DNA of 64,000 bases from Solanum dulcamara (lineage: Eukaryota > Streptophyta > Magnoliopsida > Solanales > Solanaceae): NCBI RefSeq assembly GCF_947179165.1, contig NC_077238.1, positions 78,273,757 to 78,337,756 of the forward strand, written 5' to 3'. Made by a program: the position numbers and the translations under genes. Below the pieces are notes generated by a model that was not told the origin of the DNA, ran no database searches, and saw nothing but the letters and a program-made list of their open reading frames with translations. Positions 34,549 through 45,499 of the stretch are shown in pieces (position 1 is the first letter of the stretch; every line of letters starts with the position of its first letter).

Positions 34549-35013
34549 TATCAGAGTCATCGGTTATTCTGCCTATTTTATATAAAAGAACTATTCACAT
34601 GAATAGTAAATTTCGATGACGGTACAGTTTGTTACGATTGTTCGAAAAAATATTCAGAAACGATCTAGAAAGATGTGAAGCAAATAATAATGTCGAGTAC
34701 AACAAAGTTGAGAGCGGTGTACTCCATATCAAAATAGTAAAATCCTTCTACCCCGTGGTTTTCCCCTCTATTTGTTTGAGGGTTTCCACGTAAAATTCTC
34801 GTGTCTAATTTATTTTTATTATTTATCATCATATCAAATTTTAGTTGTGGTGCTTCCTCCCCCAAACAGTAGTATCAGAGCCATCAGTTATTCTGCCTAT
34901 TTTATGTGAAAGTACTATTCACATGAATAGTAAATTTCGATGACGGTACAATTTATCACGATTGTTCGCAAAAATATTCAGAAACGATCTAAAAGGGTGT
35001 GAAGCAAATAATA
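34549..35013 (+). repeat. duplicated LTR-end plus leader in Element I
   Basis: The leader after the primer-binding site and the first gag codons (ATG at 34690) break off at 34709. They join a 3' LTR piece (GCGGTGTACTCCATATCAAA, 34710-34875) and a second primer-binding site, and then the leader repeats to a second gag ATG at 35014. This looks like an aberrant reverse-transcription or recombination product. Confidence 0.85.
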
Positions 35014-37225
35014 ATGTCGAGTACAACAAAGTTTGACGTTGAGAAATTCAATGGGACTAATTTCTCATTGTGGAAAATGAAAATAAAAGCGATATTGAGA
35101 AAAGACAATTGCTTATCTGCAATTGAAGGCAGACCCACAGATTTTACTGATGACAGCAAGTGAAACGACATAGACAGCAACGCAGTTGCCGATCTACACT
35201 TGGCACTAGCTGATCAAGTGTTGTCTAGTGTGGCTGAAAAATAGAAGGTGAAGGAAATATGGGATATTCTTATGAGTTTGTATGGCTTTGTTATGTACAA
35301 CACCCAAGAAAAATCGAAGTTGGATCCAAAATCCAGGAAATGCATTTTCTTAGGGTATGCTGATGGAGTCAAGGGGTATTGCTTGTGGGATCCCTCTGCC
35401 CACAAGGTGGTAATCAGGAGGGATGTTGTGTTTATTGAAAACAAGATCCAAGCAAAAAGAAGGTAGCACCTCAAAAGAAAAAACAGAGACTACTACAGTT
35501 GAAGTTGAAGAAATAGAAAAAGTTCCAGTTTCTTCTGAAGCAGCACCAGAGCACGAAGAACAAGAGCAAGCTGAGATCAAAACTCCAGAAGTTCAATGTT
35601 CAACTAGGGAGAGAAGAGATCCATCTTGGCACTCAGATTATTCTATGGAGAGTAATAGTGCATACTGTCTACTAACAGAAGATGGAGAGCCTTCAACTTT
35701 TTACGAGGCTATAAAAGGCCAAGAATCATCTCTATGGGTGGCAGCAATGCAAGAAGAAATTGAAGCTCTTCATAAAAATAAAACATGGGATCTTGTTCAA
35801 TTACCACAAGGAAGGAAGGCCATTGGAAACAAATGGGTCTACAGGATCAAACGCAATGATAATGATCAAGTGGAGAAGTATCGTGCAAGATTTATGATGA
35901 AAGGATTCGCTCAGAAAGAAGGTATAGACTTCAATGAGATATTTTCTCCGGTGGTTCGACTCACAACAATTCGAGTGGTCCTAGCGATGTGTGCTACATT
36001 TGACTTATACTTGGAGCAGTTAGATGTCAAAACTGCATTTCTTCATGGAGAACTTGAAGAAGAAATTTACATGCTCCAACCAGAAGGTTTTGAAGAACAT
36101 GGAAAAGAGAACTTGGTTTGCAGGTTGAACAAATCTCTATATGGTCTCAAGAAGGCGCCGAGGTGTTGGTATAAGAGATTGATTCCTTCATTATAAGCCT
36201 TGGATACAACAGACATAGTTCAGATCCTTGTGTTTATTACAAGAGATTTGGTGATGACGATTTTGTTATTTTGCTGCTGTATGTTGATGACATGTTGGTA
36301 GCAGGCTCCAACAAAGATCGTCTCACAAATTTAAAGGCACAGTTGGCTAGGGAGTTTGAAATGAAGGACTTGGGACCAGCAAACAAGATTTTAGAGATGC
36401 AAATTCCCCGAGACAGAAATAATAGAAAGATTTGGCTTTCTCAAAAGAACTACTTAAAGAAAATCTTGAGACGCTTTAAGATGCAAGATTGTAAGTCAAT
36501 TTCTACCCCACTTCCTATTAATTTCAAGTTATCCTCAAGTATGAGTTCTAGCAATAAAGCAGAGAGGATGGAGATGTCTCGAGTACCGTATGCATCAGCA
36601 GTGGGAAGTTTAATGTTCGTCATGGTATTTACAAGACCTGACATTGCACAAGCAGTGAGAGTGGTTAGTCGATAATGGCTAATCCTGGTAGAGAGCATTG
36701 GAATACTGTTAAGAGGATCTTGAGATATATCAAGGGTACCTCAGATGATCAGACTTTACTGTTAAAGGTTATGTTGATTCAGATTATGCAGGTGATCTTA
36801 ATAAAAGTAAGTCCACCACAGGTTATGTGTTTACTCTTGCTGCAGGAGCTGTAAGCTGGGTTTCAAACCTGCAATCTATTGTGGCTACATCTACGACGGA
36901 AGCGGAATATGTAGCAGCTACACAAGCTAGCTAAGAGGCAATATGGATGCAGATGTTACTGGAGGAGCTTGGGCACAAACAAGAGAAGGTTGCTCTGTTT
37001 TGTGACAGTCAAAGCGCTTTGCATCTTGCAAAGAATCCGGTATTTCATTCAAGGACAAAGCATATACGAGTTTAGTATCACTTTGTCCATGAGAAGGTGG
37101 AAGAAGGCAGTGTGGATATCCAGAAAATTCACACTAATGACAACCTAGCAGATATGTTTACAAAGCCGATCAACAATAACAAATTTAAATGGTGTCGATC
37201 TTCTATTGGCCTAGCAGAAACGTAA
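35014..37225 (+). pseudogene. Element I gag-pol remnant (gag joined to integrase end, RT, RNase H)
   Basis: The gag start (MSSTTKFDVEKFNGTNFS) has stops at 35161 and 35242 and is fused near 35290 to the integrase C-terminal part (KSRKCIFLGYADGVKGY). The region encoding the gag end, protease and integrase core is deleted. Reverse transcriptase follows (KWVYRIKRNDNDQVEKYRAR, QLDVKTAFLHGELEEEIYM, SLYGLKKAPRCWYK). A one-base frameshift lies near 36178 before the catalytic LLYVDDML at 36271. RNase H (GYVDSDYAGD, DSQSALHLAKN, DNLADMFTKP) has further stops and a 22-bp deletion near 36745 relative to Element II. Confidence 0.88.
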
Positions 37226-37298
37226 CATTGCAGTAATTGGGTAGAAAGGATAGTGTGAAGACTTACTTGATTCTCAATTAAATCTTCAAGTGGGAGAA

Positions 37299-37891
37299 TG
37301 AAAGAAAAGTCAACAAAGGCTGCTAAGTAAAGTCCAATTCAAAGAAGAAAAAAGTAGACAGAAAAAGTAAGCAGAAAAGGAAAAGAATATCCTAGTATAA
37401 TTGGGTTTTTATTTTCCTAAAAGGAAAACACAAAGTTTCCATATATTTGGCTAGTCCTTTTCTTATAGGAAAAGGTTTATGACTCTATAAATATAAGCTC
37501 ATTCCTTCTAACAGAACATGGTAGCACTCACAATGTAGTCCTAGGAGCATTCACAGTGTAGTCCTAAGGGCTTGAAGAGTTTTGTGTAGAGTATCCACAA
37601 TTCACAAAGAGAGAGAGTAAGAATACAAAGAGAGTTATACACCAAGATAAATATTGTATTCTTGAGTGTCCTCTTTAGTAGTTGTTCCTTTTACAAGAGA
37701 GAATATTAATTATTGTTTTCTCCTTGTATTTGAGAGCGTTGTACTCCATATCAAAATAGTAAAATCCTTCTACCCTGTGGTTTTTTCCCTCTATTTGTTT
37801 GAGGGTTTCCACGTAAAATTTTCGTTACTAATTTATTTTCATTATTTATCATCATATCAAATTTTAATTGTGGTGCTTCCTCCCCCCAATA
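37299..37891 (+). repeat. 3' LTR of Element I
   Basis: It follows the polypurine tract and matches the 5' LTR with few substitutions, which suggests fairly recent insertion. Confidence 0.9.
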
Positions 37892-38283
37892 ATTTTATCA
37901 AATATGATGGCATAAACGTGTTCATAAGCACCAACCATGCCTCTAAATAGCCTATAACTAGGCATCTCCATCATGAACACAATATCACCAAAAATTCAAT
38001 TCTTTGTATATTAAAAGAGAGGTTTAGAGATAATTCTCTTGAAGATCTCCTTGGGAATAATATTTTAGGAATTGAGATGTGAAAAAAAAATATTGTGTAT
38101 TATATGGTTGTAACAATTTTTCATATAGTAAATATTTTTTCTGGGTGGTCCGCGATTTTTCCGGCATTGAGTTTCCAAGTTAAATCTTGTGTTGTTGTTA
38201 TTATCTTTAAATTTTATTATTATTATTTTCTACTTGAAGATGGTCCAGAAAAGACAGAAATTAGTCGGTGATTTTTCCCAAAA

Positions 38284-40304
38284 CTCGTTACGTTGCTACT
38301 GATTATCTTTAGTGAGTTAAATTTCTTTTTAACAGATATTTGTAGCAGCTCTTAAGTCAATAGCACAAAGTGAAATAGAGGGAATATTATTAAACTTGCT
38401 TGTATTAACTTTTTGGAAGTTTTTAATATTTTATGAGTCACAAAATTTTATTTGTCTATAACTTTGTCATATATTTTTGAATATTCATAAAAGGTTCATT
38501 TATACTACTTTTATCTATTTGTGTTTTAGTTATATATGACTTTAAGCACAATCATATAGATAAAAAATAAAATTAAAGAGTGCAATTTGTTAGATTTGTT
38601 ATTGTTTTGATAAATTGATAATTGAGATTTGTTCTTTATGGTACATGAATTTTATGTTATAAATTTGAGCTTATTTAGAGTATATTTGGATGTTGAAATT
38701 TGATGAATATAATTATTATTATGATTGCAAAAAAAATTTAGACGCGCATGAATGAAATTTTTAGTAAATTTTAACTTATATCAGTCATGTATGACTGAAA
38801 TTCATGCATATACGAAAAATTAAAAGGGTGCTAAATGAATTTATTAGATTTTTTATTGACAAATTGATCGATTATTAAAGTTTGTTCTTGATGATATACA
38901 GAACTTATGTTTTAATTTTAAGCTTATTTGGAGTAGATTTAGGTATTGAATTATAGAAATTTGAAAAACAAAAATATATGAGAGAACAAACTCAGACATA
39001 CATGACTGAGATTTATAGCACACCTCAGTTGTGTACGTCTAAATTGTTCACAAAGTGGTTAAGTTTGTAAAAAAAATAAATTAAAAATAATACACACTGG
39101 GAACAACATAAATGACGACCCAGAACTCAGAAGCGGGTATGTGTACACTTAGCCCTAGTAAAAAAATTTATCTTGAACCTAACTGAACCTCAAAAACTAG
39201 CTCAAGAGATGATGATTGTCCAAACTATATTAAAGAGACCACTTATTCCTTAAGGGCCGATGTGAGACTCTTCACATCCATCCTCATGCTCAGAGCTGGA
39301 CATCTTGTGCTTGAACAATTTAATATTGAGATGCAACATCAAAAATGAGAATTGGGATAGAATCCTATTGTGATACCATATAAATAAACGGATATTGATC
39401 TAACTCAACCTCAAAGCTAATTTAAAAAATAAAAATTACTCAAACCATATTAAAGAGACCATACACTTCTTAAAGGGTTGATGTGGGATCCTTACCGGAA
39501 ATACTCTTAAATTTTAAATATTTCATCAAATATTTAAAATCTTGAAGTTCAATGTTTACAAATGCAAAAGGCTAAACCTATTTTTGCTATTCAAAGATAT
39601 TTTATCTTGTAGATAGAAAAATCGAATACTAATTATTCGCTTTAACGGGAATTTTTAAACTTCTTAAAAAGTAACGAGAGTTTTTCTCCATAAAATATAT
39701 ACAATCCAGTCTAAATATGACTTACATAGAAAAATGTTGTTATATACAATGAAGTCAAAATATACAACTTGCATACAATTATATTGTGGTATATATTGTT
39801 GTATATTTTTGGAATATATAATTCATATGGGATATACAACAGTGTAATTTAGCGTTTCTTACTTATTTTTTGTTAAATCAATTACGAAATATTTTTCTAA
39901 AATGCCCAATTTCTATTTTATATCGTTACTATGAAAATTTTTAATTTTCAATTTTCATAAAATCTTCTTAGCAGTTATTCAAAATGTCCTATAATGGATA
40001 CATATTGAACATTTTGAGGCAATTATAAATCCTGGAAGATAATTTTAATTGATCAATAAAAATAGATTTCAATGCTATTTTGTTTATGAGTTTAATCAAT
40101 TTATCATGAAAGGTAAAAAAAGATAAAAGAAACTGTGTATTAATTGTCCTAAAGTATAATAACAATAAAGGCCCTACAATCTGTTCAAGTCAAATGGGTA
40201 ATAAATCATCTTGCAACAATTTTTGCCGATCTTGAAATATCACGACAATTAAAAATTTAATATCACGACAAGTAAAAATTTCACAGAAAATTAAGGTTCA
40301 TCTA
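38284..40304. other. AT-rich spacer with a diverged direct repeat
   Basis: No gene is seen. Two diverged copies at about 39176-39280 and 39397-39500 share AACTxAACCTCAAA, CTATATTAAAGAGACCA and GATGTGxGA, a motif set I know from plant retroelement debris. ATATCACGACAA is repeated at 40238 and 40260. Confidence 0.4.
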
Positions 40305-41620
40305 AGGAGTGTGTTTGTTAGGAAGGAGAAAATGTTTTCCAATTTTTTCATGTTTGGTTAGCTAAAATGTTTAAGAAAATATTTTTCAAATTAACTTATT
40401 TTTCTCAAATTTAAGAAAAATGACTTCCTTCCAAAAACTAAGGAAAATATTTTTTAAAACTCTCCTCCAACATAAAATTACAATGTTTTCTTCTTACCCC
40501 ACCCCTATCACGACCCCCATCCCCCCCAAAAAAATAATATTTTTTAAGAAAAAATAAAATATTTATTTTTGAAAAATATTTCACATTTTAAAAAATTTAT
40601 TTTTTACCTCATTCTTATCCCGACCACTCTACCAAAAAAATAAATTAATTAAAAACTTTATTGTTTTTTGAAAATATTTCAACTTAAATTTTTTTATTTT
40701 TTTACTCCGCCTCTGCCCCTCCGCCTACCAGCCCCATCCCTACCCTCACCGGCCCACTCCCCAAACCCTCCCCCACCACCGACCCAACAAAAAACTTTAA
40801 AAAATATTTTTTAAAAATATTTCAAATTTTATTCTTTTACCCCACCCCCTAGACCGACCCCCTATCAGCCCCTATCGCACCCTCACCTCACCAGCCCCCC
40901 TGCACACACTAAAAAAAAAATTAAAAATTTATTTTTGAAAATTTTATTTTTTGTCCCCAATACACACACAAAAATGTTTTAAAATTTATTTTTGAAAATT
41001 TCATTTTTTTTACCCGACCTCACCCCCTACCTCGACCTCTACCCCCACTCCACCAGCCACCCTCCCCCTCCACATACACACAAAAAAATTAAAATTTTGT
41101 TTTTGAAAAATATCTCAAGTTTAGAAATTTTTATTTTTTCACTCCTCCCCCTAACCCCGACCCCCCTGTCAGCCCCCAACCCACCCCTGCCCCACTCTCA
41201 AAAAAATATTAAAATATTAGTTTTAAAAAAAATTAAATTATTTGAAAATTAGGTCTGGAGTCGGGTGTGATTGGATTTTGGTTTGATCGGGATCGAGTCT
41301 AAATTTGAAAGTCGAATATTGGGTTGAAAGTCGAGTTGAGTCCCACAACAAGTATTAGAGTCGGATTTCGAGTCAATATCTAGGAATGATTTTCATGTCA
41401 AAAACTATTTTCCTAAAAAATATTTTGTACTATGTAGACAAAAATAAAAGATATTTTCTAAAAAATATTTTCATTCACTAACCAAACAATAAAAAATATT
41501 TTTTAAAAAATATTTGTCACTCACCAACCAAACATGAACCAACTTATTTTCCAAGAAAACATTTTCTAAGAAAATATTTTCGATGGAAAACAATTTCCTT
41601 CGTACCAAACACACCCCTCC
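40305..41620. mobile_element. TIR element with C-rich, G-poor minisatellite interior
   Basis: The left end AGGAGTGTGTTTGTTAGGAAG and the reversed right end GGAGGGGTGTGTTTGGTACGAAG are inverted repeats. They extend inward as TTTTCC and AAAATATTTT blocks. The inside (about 40440-41230) repeats 6 to 8 degenerate units of about 110 bp, each a C-rich block (CCCCxACC, GACCCC, CAGCCCC) followed by AAAATT and TTTATTTTTGAAAAT. The plus strand is almost free of G there. It has no gene; the open frame at 40992-41252 is the repeat itself. Confidence 0.65.
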
Positions 41621-41624
41621 TTTT

Positions 41625-42163
41625 TGTCAAGAAGAAAAGTCTTCAACAAATGAAAAGGAGTCAAAAAAGACTGTTGCCTTGAAAAAGAAAAAAAGGGAGT
41701 AAAAAAAAAGACTGCAAAATGAAAGTGTTCAACAATTAAGTCTTCAAAGGCTGCTGCCTCCTTTGACAGACGCGTAGCCTCCTTTGACAGACGCGTAGAA
41801 AATTAACGCGTAAATTTTCTAAGCGTTTTTATCCTCCTATAAATAAATGGCCTCTTGCCCTCATTTACATCATCCCAGAAAGAGAGAGTAAGAATACAAA
41901 GAGAGTTATACACCAATATAAATTTTGTAGTCTTGAGTGTCCTCTTTAGTAGTTGTTCCTTTTACAAGAGACAAGTGTTATTTGTTGTTTTCTCCTTATA
42001 TCTGAGAGCAGTGTAATTCATATTTTAATAGTGAGATTCATCTACCCCGTGATTTTTCCCTTCTATCATTTAGAGGGGTTTTCACGTAAAATTCTCGTGT
42101 CCAATTTATTTTCATATTAATTGTCATATGAAACTTTAGTTGTGGTGCTTCCTCCCTCCAACA
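41625..42163 (+). repeat. 5' LTR of Element II
   Basis: The U3 part is unlike Element I and holds two adjacent 21-bp copies with TTTGACAGACGCGTAG (41757-41777, 41778-41798), then CGCGTAAATTTTCT and a TATAAATA box near 41841. The R/U5 part matches Element I closely. Confidence 0.9.
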
Positions 42164-42358
42164 GTGGTATCAAAGCCCTCGGTTATTCTGTCTATTTTAT
42201 GGGAAGGTACTATTCATGAATAATAAAATTTTCGTGAATAGTAAATTTGGTGAATAGTATTATTTACGTGAATAGTAAATTTTGCTGACGATACAGTTTG
42301 TCACGATTATTCGCAAAAATATTCAAAAATGATCTAGAAGGGTGTGAAGCAAATAACA

Positions 42359-44056
42359 ATGTTGAGTACAACAAAGTTTGACGTTGAAAAATTCGATGGG
42401 ACTAATTTTTCATTGTGGAAAATGAAAATAAAAGCGATATTGAGAAAAGATAATTGCTTAGCTACGATTGAAGACAGACCCACAGACTTTGTTGATGACA
42501 GCAAGTGGAATGACATAGATAGCAATGCAGTTGCTGATCTACACTTGGCACTAGCTGATCAAGTGTTGTCTAGTGTGGCAGAAAAGCGGACGGCGAAGGA
42601 AATATGGGATACTCTTACGGGGTTGTATGAGGCCAAGTCTTTGCATAATAAAATCTTCTTAAAAAGAAGATTGTATACTCTTTGAATGTCAGAGTCCATG
42701 TTAGTTACTGAATACATTAATACTTTGAATACTCTGTTTTCGCAACTTACAACAATGGGTTGCAAAATAAAGAGGACTGAATGTGCGGAGCTTCTACTTC
42801 AAAGTCTGCCTGACTCGTATGATCAACTCATCACCAACCTGACGAACAATACAGTCAGTCTAGTTTTTGATGAAATTACAGTCGCTGTCTTGAAAGAAGA
42901 AAATCGGCGCAAAAACAAGGAAGATAGACAAATAAGTTCGCAGCAAGTTGAAGCTTTGATGATGATGAGAGAAAGACCAATGAAACGTGTCCCCAGTGGG
43001 AGTCACAATCATGGCAAATCTCAATCAAGAAGTAAGAAGAATATCAAGTGCTACAACTATGGCAAGAAAGGGCACTTCAAGAAAGATTGTCGGTTCAAAA
43101 AGAAGAGTGAACACCCTGAGTTATCAAATGCTCAAGGGAATGTTGCATGTACCTCGGATGATGACGATATTTTATGTAGTGAGGCAATATCAAATAATGA
43201 AGGCAGAAAATATTTCGCTGATGTCTGGATCATGGACACAGGAGCAACATGGCACATGACTTCCCGGAGAGAATGCTTCCATCAATATAATCCTATCTCA
43301 GGAGGGTCTGTGTTCATGGGAAACGATCATGCTTTGGATGTTATTGGTATTGGGTCCATCAAAATAAATATGTATGATGGCACGATACGCACCATCCAAG
43401 AGGTACGACATGTAAAAGACTTGAAGAATAATCTATTGTCTTTGGGACAGTTACATGAAAATGGATGTTCATATAAGACTCATGGTGGAGTCATGAAAAT
43501 ATCCAAAGGAACGCTTGTAGTGATGAAAGCGAAAAAACTTGCTGCAAACCTATATGTGCTTAAAGGTGAAACACATCAAGAAGGAGAAACATCAACCGCA
43601 TCAGCAAGTTCATTTGAAGAATCAACGATGATATGACATCGTAAACTTGGCCATATGTCGGAACGAGGTTTGAAGATTCTTGCTGAGCAAAAGCTTCTTC
43701 TAGAGCTCAAAAAGGTTTCACTACCCTTTTGCGAGCATTGTGTTACTAGTAAGCAAAATAGACTGAAGTTTAGCAGTTTCTTTGCTAAAAGCAAGGAAAT
43801 ATTAGATCTGGTACATTCTGATGTCTGGCAAGCACCGGTGGAGTCCCTAGGAGGAGCAAAATATTTCGTGTCATTCATCGACAATTACTCCAGGAAAAGT
43901 TGGTTGTATCCAATCAAGAGGAAGATAAATGTTTTTTCAATTTTCAAAGAGTTCAAAGCGCGGGTGGAACTTGTATCTGAGAAAAAGATCAAGTGTTTGA
44001 GGACATATAATGGAGGAAAATACACTGGTGATGAATTTAATAACTTCTGTAAATAA
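42359..44056 (+). pseudogene. Element II gag, protease and integrase remnant
   Basis: Gag starts MLSTTKFDVEKFDGTNFSLW and reaches a TGA after RRLYTL at 42683. The frame resumes with TEYINTLNTLFSQLTTMGC, a zinc knuckle CYNYGKKGHFKKDC (the second Cys replaced by Tyr), the aspartic protease site WIMDTGATWHMT and the GAG-pre-integrase region. A TGA at 43634 interrupts just before the integrase HRKLGHMSERG zinc-finger start (then CEHC). The integrase core has HSDVW and FIDNYSR. The frame ends at a TAA after FCK. Confidence 0.88.
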
Positions 44057-44075
44057 GAAGGTATTAAACGGCAGT

Positions 44076-44881
44076 TTCTCAAAAGAACTACTTGAAGAAA
44101 ATCTTGAGACGCTTCAAGATGCAAGATTGTAAGTCAATTTCTACCCCACTTTCTATTAATTTTAAGTTATCCTCAAGTATGAGTCCTAGTAATGAAGCAG
44201 AGAGGATGGAGATGTCTCCAGTACCGTATGCATCAGCAGTGGAAAGTTTAATGTTCACCATGGTATGTACAAGACCTGATATTGCATAAGCAGTGGGAGT
44301 GGTTAGTCGATACATGGCTAATCCTGGTAGAGAGCATTGGAATACCGTTAAGAGGATCCTGAGATACATCAAGGGTACCTCAGATGTTGCAATGTGTTAT
44401 GGAGGATCAAACTTTACTGTTAAAGGTTATGTTGATTCAGATTTTGCAGGTGATCTTGATAAAAGTAAGTCCACCACAGGTTATGTGTTTACTCTTGCTG
44501 GAGGAGCTGTAAGCTGAGTTTTAAAACTGCAATCTATTGTGGCTACATCTACGACGAAAGCAAAATATATAGCAACTACACAAGCTAGCAAAGAAGCAAT
44601 ATGGATGCAAATGTTACTGAAGGAGCTCGGGCACAAACACGAGAAGGTTGCTCTATTTTGTGACAGTCAGAGCGCTTTGCATCTTGCAAAGAATCCAGCA
44701 TTTCATTCAAGGACAAAGCACATACGAGTTCAGTATCACTTTGTTCGTGAGAAGGTGGAAGAAGGCAGTGTGGATATTTAGAAAATTCACACTAATGACA
44801 ACCTGACAGATATGTTTACAAAGCCAATCAACAGTAACAAGTTAATATGGTGTCGATCTTCTGTTGGCCTAACAGAAACGT
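44076..44881 (+). pseudogene. Element II reverse transcriptase end and RNase H remnant
   Basis: Directly after the deletion junction the sequence resumes with LKKILRRFKMQDCKSISTP, the region behind the YVDD box, so the polymerase active site is absent. RNase H motifs are GYVDSDFAGDLDKSK, CDSQSALHLAKN and HIRVQYHFV. Stops occur near 44287, 44515 and 44779. Identity with Element I over this part is high. Confidence 0.88.
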
Positions 44882-44956
44882 AACATTGCAGTAATTGGGT
44901 AGAAAGGATAGTGTGAAGACTTAATTGATTCTCAATTAAATCTTCAAGTGGGAGAA

Positions 44957-45494
44957 TGTCAAGAAGAAAAGTCTTCAACAAATGAAAAGGAGTCAAAAAA
45001 GGCTGCTGCCTTGAAAAAGAAAAAAAGAGAGTAAAAAAAAAGGCTGCAAAATGAAAGTGTTCAACAATTAAGTCTTCAAAGGCTGCTGCCTCCTTTGACA
45101 GACGCGTAGCCTCCTTTGACAGACGCGTAGAAAATTAACGCGTAAATTTTCTACGCGTTTTCATCCTCCTATAAATAGAGGGTCTCTTACCCTCATTTAC
45201 ATCATCCAAGAAAGAGAGAGTAAGAATACAAAAAGAGTTATACATCAATATAAATTTTGTAGTCTTGAGTGTCCTCTTTAGTAGTTGTTCCTTTTACAAG
45301 AGAGAAGTGTTAATTGTTGTTTTCTCCTTGTATCTGAGAGCAGTGTAATTCATATTTTAATAGTGAGATCCATCTACCCCGTGATTTTTCCCTTCTATCA
45401 TTTAGAGGGGTTTTCACGTAAAATTCTCGTGTCCAATTTATTTTCATATTAATTGTCATATCAAACTTTAGTTGTGGTGCTTCCTCCCCCAACA
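44957..45494 (+). repeat. 3' LTR of Element II
   Basis: It matches the 5' LTR almost fully, including the paired 21-bp units (45089-45109 and 45110-45130). Confidence 0.9.
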
Positions 45495-45499
45495 CTTTT

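Larger units (their letters stand above)
31023..37891 (+). mobile_element. Ty1/copia Element I (deletion derivative, holds a solo LTR)
   Basis: LTRs of 593 bp are at 31023-31615 and 37299-37891, both TGAAAG to CCAATA. The target duplication ATTTT at 31018-31022 and 37892-37896 is perfect. The empty site is visible in the sister LTR near 29535. A polypurine stretch AAGTGGGAGAA precedes the 3' LTR. The interior has lost most of gag, protease and integrase but keeps reverse transcriptase and RNase H sequence. A 2.9-kb solo LTR sits at the primer-binding site. Confidence 0.9.
29426..38283 (+). mobile_element. outer Ty1/copia element, internally deleted, split by Element I
   Basis: The 5' LTR is 29426-29908. 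The 3' LTR is 30933-31022 joined to 37892-38283, interrupted by Element I. The LTRs run TGTTG to CCAAC(A). The tRNA-Met primer-binding site TGGTATCAGAGCC follows the 5' LTR. Candidate 5-bp target duplications are TTCGT (29421-29425) and CTCGT (38284-38288), with one mismatch. The interior is only about 1 kb and retains gag pieces but no protease, integrase or reverse transcriptase, so this copy is non-autonomous. Confidence 0.8.
41625..45494 (+). mobile_element. Ty1/copia Element II (deletion derivative)
   Basis: LTRs are 41625-42163 and 44957-45494, TGTCAAG to CCAACA, with a perfect target duplication CTTTT (41620-41624 and 45495-45499). The primer-binding site GTGGTATCAAAGCC and polypurine tract AAGTGGGAGAA are present. 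It keeps gag, protease and most of integrase, but a deletion at about 44076 removes the rest of integrase and the reverse transcriptase core. It is thus complementary to Element I. Confidence 0.92.

Noticed and set aside
35350..35580. Minus-strand open frame over the copia pol linker
   Set aside because: It is the shadow of the Ser/Glu-rich pol region on the plus strand.
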